Shown here piece after piece: positions 45,680 through 54,564 of a DNA stretch of 61,135 bases (positions are counted from its first letter, which is position 1; the number at the start of each line of letters is the position of its first letter). A program made the position numbers and the translations under genes. Source of the stretch: Blautia sp. Its GTDB lineage: Bacteria > Bacillota > Clostridia > Lachnospirales > Lachnospiraceae. The notes under the pieces were generated by a model, which was not told the origin of the DNA, did no database searches, and saw only the letters and a list, made by a program, of their open reading frames with translations. The DNA lies in the NCBI GenBank assembly GCA_017463155.1, contig JAFTPT010000048.1:1-61135 (forward strand). The letters are read 5' to 3'.

Positions 45680-46087
45680 TCATACATGTAACTTTACATC
45701 TTCTTTGCGACAGACGTTATTTCCTTTCAGTTTAAGCGATGTTTCCCGCCATCTCCAGATATAGTCCTGATAGGTTTTTATAAACCGGGCCGGAACATCA
45801 AACCCGATTCTCTTTGCTTCTTCTAATGCCCATTTTGTAGCTAGATATTCCTGCTCGTATCTTTTCATTTGCACGGTATTTGTTTTTATATGACCGATCT
45901 CATGAAGAAATGCAAACAATGTCCATTCTGTCTGCGAATTTTTTACCTTGTTCGGGATCACGATTCTTCTGGATTGTATATATGCTCCAAAATCATCGTC
46001 TTCTAATTCTTCAAAAGTGATGGCCATCTCATCCCTGTATCGTAGATAAAGATAATTATGAAGATTTCTTAACCGTTCTTTTGTCAT
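45680..46087 (-). CDS. ImmA/IrrE-like zinc metallopeptidase domain protein
   Basis: A 135-residue small cytoplasmic protein with HEIGH (~68-72) in FAFLHEIGHIKTN and a downstream Glu-rich helix EQEYLATKWALEEAKRIGF. This is the arrangement of ImmA/IrrE-type peptidases. These often cleave a repressor in mobile elements or act in stress control. No partner repressor is seen next to it. The ATG at 46087 follows GGGGAG; the longer open frame upstream has no better site. Confidence 0.7.
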   Translation of the reverse strand: MTKERLRNLHNYLYLRYRDEMAITFEELEDDDFGAYIQSRRIVIPNKVKNSQTEWTLFAFLHEIGHIKTNTVQMKRYEQEYLATKWALEEAKRIGFDVPARFIKTYQDYIWRWRETSLKLKGNNVCRKEDVKLHV

Positions 46088-46350
46088 GAAAAACCAATCT
46101 CCCCTGAATGAATACTCTCTTTTTACCGGCGTTTTTCCAATCAAATACCTCGGCACATAGTATATACAAATTCCCGGCTTCTCGGGTCGCCCTCCCGGCG
46201 ACTATTTCCGTTCTCTCACAGTATCATTTTCACACACCATGCTGGTATAAAATCTCACCACCTGGTGCAGACATGTCAGGGATTCCAGATATCTTGCAGA
46301 GAATGTCACCTCTTTTCCAGCTTGCTCGTTTCTTTTTTTCTGGTCTAGAA

Positions 46351-46379
46351 TTGACAGTGTCCTATCCAACAATTATAAT
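46351..46379 (+). promoter_or_regulatory. Perfect consensus sigma-A promoter of the NRPS/glycosyltransferase cluster
   Basis: TTGACA (46351-46356), 17-bp spacer, TATAAT (46374-46379). All twelve bases match consensus, about 63 bp before the deacetylase start. Six genes follow without a visible terminator, so this one promoter may drive the whole cluster. Confidence 0.8.
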
Positions 46380-46448
46380 GTATTATTTAAGGAATTGCTA
46401 ATATCTTACTCGAATCCCGCAATTTTTTCCACCTGAAAGAGATGACTT

Positions 46449-47363
46449 ATGATCCTGTTCCATGCAGATGATTATGGTATAAATACCGCGCAGGCCAAAA
46501 GGATCCTTGCCTGCCACAGCCACGGGTGCCTGAACAGCGTGAGCCTCCTGGTGACGAGCCCGGAGGCTGCAGATTGCGTGCAGCTGCTGCCGGAGGACCT
46601 GCGGTGCCGCCTGCACCTGAATTTCCGTGAAGGCCCCTCTCTCTCAGACCCGGCCGGCATCCCCATGCTGGTGGATGACAGGGGGTATTTCCGCCTGTCC
46701 TTCGGCGCGATGCTCCTCCGGTCCCTTTTCCGGAAAAAGCGCCTCAAAGCACAGCTGCGTAAAGAGATCCGCCTCCAGATCCTCCGTATGCAGGAGCTGA
46801 TGGGGCCGGATGTGCCGCTCCGGATCGACAGCCACGGACATTATCATATGATCCCGGCCGTGTGGGACGCTCTTTTTGAAACCTGTGAGGAGCTGCAGGT
46901 CAAGATCCGGGAGATACGTATCCCGGCGGAACCCTTCGGCCCCATCCTGAGAGACCCGCGTCTTCTTATCAAAGCGCCTGTCTCCGGCATCATCAAGAAC
47001 CTGGTCATGCATCTTCTGTATACCCGGAACCGGATCGCCGGAAGCCAGCCCAAAGACTTTGATTTTAAAAAGAACGTGCCCGTTTTTTTCGGCATGATCT
47101 TTACCACAAGGATGACCCGGCTGCCCGTAAGGAGACTGCTGCCTTCCTTCCAAAAGCTTGCCGTATCCCGCGGACGGGACCTGGAGCTCATGTTTCATCC
47201 GGGCGGATTGTCCGCGAATGAACCCCTGTGGGATGAACGGTTCCGGGAATTCCACGCATCACCGTACCGTTACAGGGAAGCCAGGACACTCTGCTCCATG
47301 TCGTCCACGCCTGCAAGACACACAAAAGAAGACTCACAAGAAGTAAAAGATCATGGTAAATAA
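46449..47363 (+). CDS. YdjC/ChbG-family carbohydrate deacetylase
   Basis: A 304-residue enzyme of the YdjC family, metal-dependent amidohydrolases that remove N-acetyl groups from sugars. Motifs: HADDYG at the N-terminus (metal Asp), HLNF, RIDSHGHYHMIP (second and third ligands, ~122-133) and MFHPGG. In E. coli ChbG deacetylates chitobiose, but other members act on lipid-linked sugars, which would fit a neighbouring glycosyltransferase. Its last 11 bp overlap the glycosyltransferase start. Confidence 0.85.
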   Translation: MILFHADDYGINTAQAKRILACHSHGCLNSVSLLVTSPEAADCVQLLPEDLRCRLHLNFREGPSLSDPAGIPMLVDDRGYFRLSFGAMLLRSLFRKKRLKAQLRKEIRLQILRMQELMGPDVPLRIDSHGHYHMIPAVWDALFETCEELQVKIREIRIPAEPFGPILRDPRLLIKAPVSGIIKNLVMHLLYTRNRIAGSQPKDFDFKKNVPVFFGMIFTTRMTRLPVRRLLPSFQKLAVSRGRDLELMFHPGGLSANEPLWDERFREFHASPYRYREARTLCSMSSTPARHTKEDSQEVKDHGK

Positions 47364-48387
47364 CGACATAATAAGGGAGGAGGAAATCTCCTCAAAGGGC
47401 CCGCAAAACAAAAAGCCCTGCTATCTGTACCTGGTCCTTCCCGTTTACAACGAGGAAGAGCTCCTCGAAGAAAACATTGGAATACTGCAGAACTATTACC
47501 GGGTCCTGATGGCTGCGGGTGAGATCCGCGAGGACAGCCGTATCCTCCTGGTCGATGACGGATCAAAGGACCGGTCCTGGGAGATCATATCATCCTTCTG
47601 TTCCGCCGGCTCCGTCGTGGAGGGCCTGAAGCTGTCGCGGAACGAAGGACAGCAGACCGCTCTCTATGCCGGTATGAAGGAAGCCTGCGAGCTCGGCGCC
47701 GAGGTCGTGATCACCCTCGACGTGGACCTGCAGCAGGACATTCACGCGATCCCCCGTTTTCTGGCCGCCTACCGGCAAGGCGCGGATATCGTAAACGGAA
47801 AAAGGACCTCCCGGGAGACGGACAGCTTTTTTAAACGCCATTCCGCCAGCGTGTACTACAAATGCATGAAATGGCTGGGATGTGAGCTTCTCCCGGACAG
47901 CGCGGATTACCGGCTTATGTCCGCCAGAGCGCTGGAAGCCCTGATGCAGTATGGCGAGAGCGACCTGTTTATCCGCGGCATGGTCCCGACCCTCGGGTTC
48001 CGCTCGGCCATCGTGGAATTTGACGTACACGAGCGCACGGCGGGCAGCACCAAATTTACGCTGGGCAAGATGCTCTCTTTGGCCGGCGCCGGGATCACGT
48101 CCTTCTCCACCCGTCCCATCCGGCTGGTTTTTCTGCTGGGACTTCTTGTCCTTTTGACGAGCGGGATCATGATGATCCATATACTGGTCGATTATCTTCA
48201 CAACAACGCCGTATCCGGATGGTCCTCGATCCTGGCCAGTATCTGGCTGCTCGGAGGCATCGCCATCTTCTCGATCGGGATCGTGGGTGAATACGTGGGA
48301 AGGGCGTATATGGAATCAAAAAAGCGCCCCAGGTATTTTATCGAAGAAAAAAAGATTCATAAAGATAAGGATGATACGGACTTATGA
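47353..48387 (+). CDS. GtrB/DPM1-like family-2 glycosyltransferase
   Basis: A 344-residue enzyme that probably transfers a sugar from a nucleotide sugar to a polyprenyl phosphate. The nucleotide-binding start VLPVYNEEELLEENI, the acidic motifs ILLVDDGSKD and VVITLDVDLQQD, and a priming loop FKRHSASVYYKCMKWLG are visible. Two C-terminal membrane segments (FLLGLLVLLTSGIMMI and SILASIWLLGGIAIFSIG) are characteristic of GtrB and bactoprenol glycosyltransferases. Its stop overlaps the NRPS start as ATGA. Confidence 0.88.
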   Translation: MVNNDIIREEEISSKGPQNKKPCYLYLVLPVYNEEELLEENIGILQNYYRVLMAAGEIREDSRILLVDDGSKDRSWEIISSFCSAGSVVEGLKLSRNEGQQTALYAGMKEACELGAEVVITLDVDLQQDIHAIPRFLAAYRQGADIVNGKRTSRETDSFFKRHSASVYYKCMKWLGCELLPDSADYRLMSARALEALMQYGESDLFIRGMVPTLGFRSAIVEFDVHERTAGSTKFTLGKMLSLAGAGITSFSTRPIRLVFLLGLLVLLTSGIMMIHILVDYLHNNAVSGWSSILASIWLLGGIAIFSIGIVGEYVGRAYMESKKRPRYFIEEKKIHKDKDDTDL

Positions 48388-51278
48388 TCAATCTGCTCAC
48401 AGAATTCTATAAACAGGTTCAGAATACACCCGAAAAACCGGCCATCGTGGACCAGGGCGGAAAACGCTCGACGACCTACCGCGAACTTGCCGACATGTCA
48501 GAAAGACTTGCCGCCTGGCTCCGGATGCAGGGGATCGGCCGCGAAAAGCTCGTGGCCATCCGGGTCCCCCGCGGCGTCACCTTCATCGCCTGCCGGCTTG
48601 CGGCCATGATGGTCGGTGCAGCCTGGGTCGGCGTGGAGGATATGATGGGGGCGGAACGGATCGCCTTTATCCTGAAGGACAGCGGCGCGGACCTTGTGAT
48701 CGATGAGGAAGCCTTCCGGGAGGCCATGAAGCAGGAACCGTATCCAAAAGAGCAATGGGCGGACCCGAATCCCCATGACATGGCCTTTGTCTTTTATACC
48801 TCCGGCAGCACCGGAAGAGCCAAGGGCGCGGTCGAGGAATACGGGATCTACACGTACGTCATGTCCTCGCTTGGCCGGGCTATCGACGGCTATCCTTTTC
48901 TCAGGTACGCCAATATTGCCCCGGAGACCTACATCGGCGGTCTCCAGCTGATGGCAGGAGCCATCTGCAACGGCTATATCCTCCACATTATCCCGCTCCC
49001 CCTTGTGAGAGACCCGGCGGGACTTCTGGCCTATTTTAAGGAGCACGGGATCGATGGCTCCTGCATGCCGCCGACGCTCGTCAAGGCGCTGGAATATGCC
49101 GGAGGACTGAATCTTAAGCTCCTGCACATTACGGGGGAGATCACGTCCGATCTCTTTATCGATCGTTTTACGATGCGGAACGCCTACGGGCCTACGGAGT
49201 TTTCCTACCTGCCGTTCCTGTTCGAGATGGACAAGGCCTACAAGAATACGCCCATCGGCAGACCGGATCAGGACACGCAGATCATCCTGCTCGATGAGGA
49301 CGGTGAAAAGGATCCCCGGGAAGGCCTGATGTGCATCCGGCTGCCCTATTTCCGGGGCTACCTGCATGATGAGGACCGGGCGGACTTTATCACGGTGGAT
49401 GGTGTGACGTATTTTAAGAGCGGCGATTATATGTCCGTGGATGAGAATGGAAACTATACGATCCTCGGCCGGGTCGATGACATGGTCAAGATCAACGGAA
49501 ACCGGATCGAGCCGTCCGAGGTCGAACACGCGATCAAGGAAGTGCTCGGCACGGACTTTGCGGCCGTGCGGGCCTGGGAGCGGGGCGGAAGCCGGTATCT
49601 GTGCGCCTACCACACCACCGGCCAAAAGCTTGACGCCGCCGACATGGCCCAAAAGCTGAGGGAGTATCTTCCCCTGTACATGATCCCGGCCTGCTATGTA
49701 TCGCTCGACCATATCCCCCTGAACGAGAACGGAAAGGTCAATAAAAAAGTCCTTCCGAGGCCGGACGAGAGCGTCCTGTTTGCCCCCTATGCCGCACCGG
49801 AAAACGACTTCCAGGAGCAGCTCTGCCGGATCTTTGCCGACGTGCTGCGGCTTGACGGACACAGGGTCGGCATCGACGATGATTTCTTTTTGCTGGGCGG
49901 CAGCTCGCTGGCCGCGATCGAGCTCATCACGGCGGCCGGAAACGAGGACCTTACGGTGCCCATGGTCTACAAGCTGCGTACCGTGCGAAGGATCGACCAG
50001 GCCCTGCAGGAGCTTCCGAAGGCAGCAGAGGACGGACCCTGCAGCAAAGACTTCCCGCTTACCGATGAACAGATGTATTTTCTGGAGCATGACCTTGCGA
50101 ATCCCGGCCAAAGGATCTACAACCAGCCGGTGATGCTGAGCTTTTTGCCGGATACGGAGGAAGAACGGCTCGCTGGCGCCGTGCGGCAGGTCATCTCCTC
50201 GCATCCGGCCCTGCTGACCGTGGTCCAAAGCACGCCGAATGGCTGGCGGCAGCATCCCGCCGAAGAGAACAATACAAGGCTTCTTGCCGAGCAGATCACA
50301 GAGGAAGACCTGCCGGAGACCGTGCAGGCGTTTATCCTGCCCTTTGCCTTTGACGGATCCCCCCTATTCAGGACCCGGCTTCTTCGGACTCCCGGGCGCC
50401 TTGTTTTCCTGATGGATGTCCATCACATGATCTGCGACGGCGAATCTCTCCGGATCGTCCTCGAGGATATCCTGGCCGCCTATGAAGGAAAGAGCATTCC
50501 AAAAGACGCCTGGTCTTCGATCCTGCACGAAAAGACCACGGCCGATGATGTGACAAAGGAAAAAGACAGCACCTACTTTGAAAATACGTACCGGGGGCGG
50601 TATGACCGGCTCCTGTCTCCCGACCTTGCGGGCGGGGATCACAGGGAAGGAAGCACCGTACACCCGTTTTCATTCAGCGCCGAAGAGATCTCCGAAGCCG
50701 CAGGACGGCTGCATCTCTCCGTAAACAGCTTTTATCTGCTGGCCTCGGCCCTCAGTATGATGGCCTATGAGCATACGCAAAAGGTCATGCTCTCCTGGAC
50801 CTATAACGGACGGTCGGATCTGCGGGCAATGCGGACGGTCGGACTGCTGATCCGGGATTACCCGGCCGCCTTTTCACCGGACGACGATGAGACCATCGCC
50901 ACGATGGCGGCCTCCATAAACAGGCAGATCCGCAAGGCGATCCTGCACGGCAGTGTATCGCCCTATATGCAGCGGAGCAAGGGTGAACTGTTCTGCTTCT
51001 TGTACCAGGGAGATCTGCTTCGAATGCCGGACTGCGTTCAGCTGCTGGACGTTGACTTTCCGGAGGTTCCGGACAAAACGGCCATCGAGCCGCTGGAATT
51101 CCATCTCCATGAGGATGAGGAGGGTTCGTGGAGCGAGCTCGTATATGACGCGGGGATGTACAGCCCCGAAAGCATGCATCGCTTTGCTGCCATCTACGAG
51201 TCCGTCTGCCGGCTTTTGCTGGACAAAAACAGCGGGGCTCTTTCGGTAAAAGACGTCCTCCTGAAGCTACCGGAGTAA
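48384..51278 (+). CDS. Stand-alone nonribosomal peptide synthetase, A-PCP-C
   Basis: A 964-residue single-module enzyme. The adenylation domain has A3 FYTSGSTGRAKGAV (~137-150), A5 NAYGPTE, A7/A8 YFKSGDYM and GRVDDMVKINGNRIEPSEVE, and A10 NENGKVNKK. The carrier protein has DDDFFLLGGSSLAAIE with the phosphopantetheine Ser at about 508. A C-terminal condensation-like domain has an intact HHMICDG (His680-His681-Asp685). The order A-PCP-C suggests activation of one amino acid and transfer to an external amine or alcohol. No thioesterase is seen. Context with a glycosyltransferase and two GT-C-like proteins suggests aminoacylation of a glycolipid (inference). The substrate code was not resolved. 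Confidence 0.88.
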   Translation: MINLLTEFYKQVQNTPEKPAIVDQGGKRSTTYRELADMSERLAAWLRMQGIGREKLVAIRVPRGVTFIACRLAAMMVGAAWVGVEDMMGAERIAFILKDSGADLVIDEEAFREAMKQEPYPKEQWADPNPHDMAFVFYTSGSTGRAKGAVEEYGIYTYVMSSLGRAIDGYPFLRYANIAPETYIGGLQLMAGAICNGYILHIIPLPLVRDPAGLLAYFKEHGIDGSCMPPTLVKALEYAGGLNLKLLHITGEITSDLFIDRFTMRNAYGPTEFSYLPFLFEMDKAYKNTPIGRPDQDTQIILLDEDGEKDPREGLMCIRLPYFRGYLHDEDRADFITVDGVTYFKSGDYMSVDENGNYTILGRVDDMVKINGNRIEPSEVEHAIKEVLGTDFAAVRAWERGGSRYLCAYHTTGQKLDAADMAQKLREYLPLYMIPACYVSLDHIPLNENGKVNKKVLPRPDESVLFAPYAAPENDFQEQLCRIFADVLRLDGHRVGIDDDFFLLGGSSLAAIELITAAGNEDLTVPMVYKLRTVRRIDQALQELPKAAEDGPCSKDFPLTDEQMYFLEHDLANPGQRIYNQPVMLSFLPDTEEERLAGAVRQVISSHPALLTVVQSTPNGWRQHPAEENNTRLLAEQITEEDLPETVQAFILPFAFDGSPLFRTRLLRTPGRLVFLMDVHHMICDGESLRIVLEDILAAYEGKSIPKDAWSSILHEKTTADDVTKEKDSTYFENTYRGRYDRLLSPDLAGGDHREGSTVHPFSFSAEEISEAAGRLHLSVNSFYLLASALSMMAYEHTQKVMLSWTYNGRSDLRAMRTVGLLIRDYPAAFSPDDDETIATMAASINRQIRKAILHGSVSPYMQRSKGELFCFLYQGDLLRMPDCVQLLDVDFPEVPDKTAIEPLEFHLHEDEEGSWSELVYDAGMYSPESMHRFAAIYESVCRLLLDKNSGALSVKDVLLKLPE

Positions 51279-51281
51279 ACT

Positions 51282-52970
51282 ATGACAAGACGAGACAAGA
51301 GAAAACTCATGAAAGTACTGGCGGCAGGCACCGTCACGCTTGCGGGCGTCGCGGGCGCGGCCCTGCTGCCAAGGGAGAACCGCCGGAAGCTGGCAAAAGC
51401 GATCACCAGGGACAAGGCGGCGAAAGCCGCGGTCTTCGCGGCTTTTGGAGGCCTCATGTACCTGAAGGGGCAGATCATCCCCAAATACGCCGATGATTAC
51501 CCCTACTCCTTTAAATGGGATCCTGACTATGGGAATCTCACAAAGGCGGGCCAGAAGCTTGAGCGGGTCAAAACGCTGAAGGACCTGGTCGACTCGCAGA
51601 TCGCCCATTACAAAAACTGGGACGGCCGGGTACTGGCGGATTTTGTGGTGCAGCTGGTCCTCATGAAGGACGACAAGAAGACCTTTGACGTGGTCAATAC
51701 GCTGGTCATGCTGGCCCAGCTGCTGGCCTGTGGAAGCATGGCCAAGGGAAAGCTTACAGGACTTAAGGGCCTGTCGATGCGGGAGGTTCTCCTTCTCACT
51801 GCCGGCTTCTGGACCTGCGCGCCGCATCTCATTGCCACCTGCTTCTGGCTGACGGGTTCGGTCACGTATCTCTGGAGCGGCCTTGTGGAATCCCTGTATG
51901 TACTGCCCTACGCGTTCCATTATCATAGCCCCGGCTTTTCGATCCCGGCGCCCCTTGCGGCTCTTATGGGCCTTGCGGCCGGGTGGTCCGTGGAGACCGG
52001 CGCCGGCGGGGCTATCATGGTCTCCGGCATGGAGCTGCTCCGCTCCTGGCACAAAAAAGAAGCCGCCCCCTGGATGGCCGCCGGACTGTTCGGGGCCGTC
52101 GCGGGCATGGTGCTCCTGCTCGCCGCTCCGGGAAACCGGGTCAAGTTCCGGCTGGAGCGCGAAATGAGCGACACGCTGCCGGAAAGCCTGGACGACAGGG
52201 TGCCCGGATATGTGCCGCCCGAATATAACTATACGCCGTATATGTTCAAGGCATGGTTTCTGGAGGGCTTTCTTCGGACCGTGCTCCGGGAGCTGCCTCT
52301 GCAGATACCGGTTTTCCTGTATTTAAAGAACAGAAAATATCATGATCCGGAGACGACCGGATTCATACTTGCCATGGAAGCCGCCGCGATGGCGATCCCG
52401 ACGGTGCTGATGGTCTCGCCGGAATATCCCGCGCGGGCTCCCTATCATTCCATCCTGTATCTGTTGCCGGCTTCCCTGAAGGCGCTTTCGCATATCGAGC
52501 TTCCTCCCTTCAAGGAGTGGAGCTTTGCAGGAAAGCTGGTGGCAAAACTCTCTGCCGGTGCGCTGGCCGTGAACATTGCCGCCAGCCTGATCATGGATGC
52601 CGACATTCATTGCCAGATCCGGGACCAGGTGGATCTGGTGACCAAAAGCAAGGGAAAGGGCTCCGTCTATATGGATAATGTAGGCGTGTCCTTACCCTGG
52701 AGCATGCTGGCCGGCAACCGGTCCATCACCTGGGATGTCATGATGGGGCTGGGCTTTTCTGACAAAGATGATCCTTATAACAGGGCTGCCGCCGCTTATT
52801 ATGGTGCGGAAAGCCTCTACTGCGGCCCGGAGGAAGGTCACCGGTACTTTTCCGGAAAGAAAGAAGACATTCCCTTCAGCCTGATCAATCCACTAAAGAG
52901 CCTTGTCCGCCTGATCCGCGAGTGGATCCGGGAGGATAAATGGCCCTCCTCCTGCAAGGAAGAAGCATGA
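51282..52970 (+). CDS. Polytopic membrane protein, candidate GT-C glycosyltransferase (paralog 1)
   Basis: A 562-residue protein with ~10 hydrophobic segments. After the first membrane segment comes YADDYPYSFKWD, then VDSQIAHYKNWDGR and QLVLMKDDK, an arrangement that resembles DUF6056/GtrC-type membrane glycosyltransferases. In those, an Asp pair in the first outer loop is catalytic. It is similar in order and motifs to the next gene (APHLIATCFWLTG, LRELPLQIPV, YNYTP). The start is 3 bp after the NRPS stop. GT-C function is inferred from topology and motif only. Confidence 0.7.
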   Translation: MTRRDKRKLMKVLAAGTVTLAGVAGAALLPRENRRKLAKAITRDKAAKAAVFAAFGGLMYLKGQIIPKYADDYPYSFKWDPDYGNLTKAGQKLERVKTLKDLVDSQIAHYKNWDGRVLADFVVQLVLMKDDKKTFDVVNTLVMLAQLLACGSMAKGKLTGLKGLSMREVLLLTAGFWTCAPHLIATCFWLTGSVTYLWSGLVESLYVLPYAFHYHSPGFSIPAPLAALMGLAAGWSVETGAGGAIMVSGMELLRSWHKKEAAPWMAAGLFGAVAGMVLLLAAPGNRVKFRLEREMSDTLPESLDDRVPGYVPPEYNYTPYMFKAWFLEGFLRTVLRELPLQIPVFLYLKNRKYHDPETTGFILAMEAAAMAIPTVLMVSPEYPARAPYHSILYLLPASLKALSHIELPPFKEWSFAGKLVAKLSAGALAVNIAASLIMDADIHCQIRDQVDLVTKSKGKGSVYMDNVGVSLPWSMLAGNRSITWDVMMGLGFSDKDDPYNRAAAAYYGAESLYCGPEEGHRYFSGKKEDIPFSLINPLKSLVRLIREWIREDKWPSSCKEEA

Positions 52971-54547
52971 AAAAAAGAACTGAGCATACATCTTTGAAGG
53001 CGGGGCTTATTTTCGCCGGATTCGGAGCCCTGATCTACATAAGCAACCGGCTGATCCCCAAAATGGCGGACGATTACGCGTTCTCCTTTATCTGGGACGG
53101 AAAGACCAACGGCAATCTGGCCTACGGAAAGCACCGGTACAGACGGGTCCGTACAGTGAAGGACCTGGCCGCGTCCCAGCTGTCCCATTATAAGACCTGG
53201 AGCGGCCGGACCGTCGGGGAGACCCTCAATCAGCTGGTCCTCATGAAGGATGACAAGCGTCTCTATGACTGCATAAACACAGGCGTGATCCTGTCGCAGC
53301 TCTCCCTGTGCCTCTTTGCCGGCCGGGGAAAGGTCTCCATGAAAAAGGTCTCGCCCGCCATGGCACTGATGCTCACGGCAGGATACTGGTTCGGTGCCCC
53401 TCATCTGGTGGCCACCTCGCTCTGGACGACCGGCGCCGCCAACTATTCCTGGCCGGGGCTTTTGCAGTCTGCCTTTCTGCTGCCCTACGCGCTTGCATAC
53501 CATGATAAAAGCTTTTTCATTCCACGCTCCGCGGCCGCCTTATCCGGGCTTCTGGCGGGCTGGTCCAACGAGGCGGGCGGCGGCATGGCTCTCGCTGTGT
53601 CAGCGGCCGCGTCCCTTTACGCCAAAAAGAAAGGCCGGGATACCGGCTGGATGGTTTCCGGTCTTGCGGGAGCCGCCGTCGGCTACGGCCTGCTCATGCT
53701 GGCGCCGGGCAATTTTAAGCGCATAAAAATAGAACAGGAATACAGTGATATCCTGTCCGCGGATTTCAGCGAACCTTCCATGGTCGCTCCGGAGTACCAG
53801 TATACGCCGGCCATGTTTTTGCATTATCTTAAGAATTCGTTTTCGTCGGTCCTGCTGCGGGAGCTTCCGCTGGAGATCCCGGTTGCCCTGTATTTTATGC
53901 AGAAAAACCGTTCCCGGGAAAGCACCGCCTATATCCTGGCGCTGGAAGCGGCCGCCTACGGCGTGCCCGGGATCCTCATGCTTTCCCCGCAGTTCCCGAA
54001 AAGAGCCGCTTATCCAAGCATTCTGTACCGGATGACGGCGGCCGTAAAGGCCCTTGACCGGCTGGAAGCTTCCTCCTGGGAGCTCCCCGCGGGCTTAAAA
54101 AAGCCGTTCGCTTTCGCTGCTGCCGCAGCCGGAGCGGGCCTTCTGGTCAATGTGGCGGCCCAGTGGTTTTTGCATGCGGATGTATCTCTTCAGACCGAAG
54201 AGCAGATCCGGATCATGCGGGAATCAGACGGAAAAGGGATCGTCCGGATCCCGGACCTCATGCTTTCGCCCTTCTGGACCCGCCTCGCAGGCGACCGGGG
54301 GCTGGATGAGTATATCAAAAAGATCATCCGTTTTGAGGAATACGAAGGGGATCCCTACAATATGGCCGCGGCCGCCTATTACGGCGTGGAGGCGATCCAG
54401 GCGTATGTGCCTGAGGACCATCCATACAGCCAAAAAGGCCCGCAGGCCCGGAAGGACCGGATCCTGATGCCGGTTCGCAGCTTCGTTGTGCGGATTCGGC
54501 AGCTGATAACGAAAAGAAAACCATTTAGCAGGTTTTTCACAAATTAA
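52967..54547 (+). CDS. Polytopic membrane protein, candidate GT-C glycosyltransferase (paralog 2)
   Basis: A 526-residue paralog of the upstream gene, sharing ADDYAFSFIWD, SQLSHYKTWSGR, NQLVLMKDDK, APHLVATSLWTTG and LRELPLEIPVALY in the same order, so it arose by tandem duplication. Start MKKRTEH at 52967 overlaps the previous stop as ATGA; the longer open frame upstream lacks a better site. The divergence suggests a second sugar or a heteromeric pair. Function as for paralog 1, by inference. Confidence 0.7.
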   Translation: MKKRTEHTSLKAGLIFAGFGALIYISNRLIPKMADDYAFSFIWDGKTNGNLAYGKHRYRRVRTVKDLAASQLSHYKTWSGRTVGETLNQLVLMKDDKRLYDCINTGVILSQLSLCLFAGRGKVSMKKVSPAMALMLTAGYWFGAPHLVATSLWTTGAANYSWPGLLQSAFLLPYALAYHDKSFFIPRSAAALSGLLAGWSNEAGGGMALAVSAAASLYAKKKGRDTGWMVSGLAGAAVGYGLLMLAPGNFKRIKIEQEYSDILSADFSEPSMVAPEYQYTPAMFLHYLKNSFSSVLLRELPLEIPVALYFMQKNRSRESTAYILALEAAAYGVPGILMLSPQFPKRAAYPSILYRMTAAVKALDRLEASSWELPAGLKKPFAFAAAAAGAGLLVNVAAQWFLHADVSLQTEEQIRIMRESDGKGIVRIPDLMLSPFWTRLAGDRGLDEYIKKIIRFEEYEGDPYNMAAAAYYGVEAIQAYVPEDHPYSQKGPQARKDRILMPVRSFVVRIRQLITKRKPFSRFFTN

Positions 54548-54564
54548 GGAGAGAAAACCAGAGC

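Noticed and set aside
46185-46202. GTCGCC-loop-GGCGAC hairpin as a terminator
   Set aside because: A 6-bp stem with no T run on either side; too weak to call.
48498-50255. 585-codon minus-strand frame opposite the NRPS
   Set aside because: The NRPS motifs are complete on the plus strand; the mirror frame lacks a start site and any domain.
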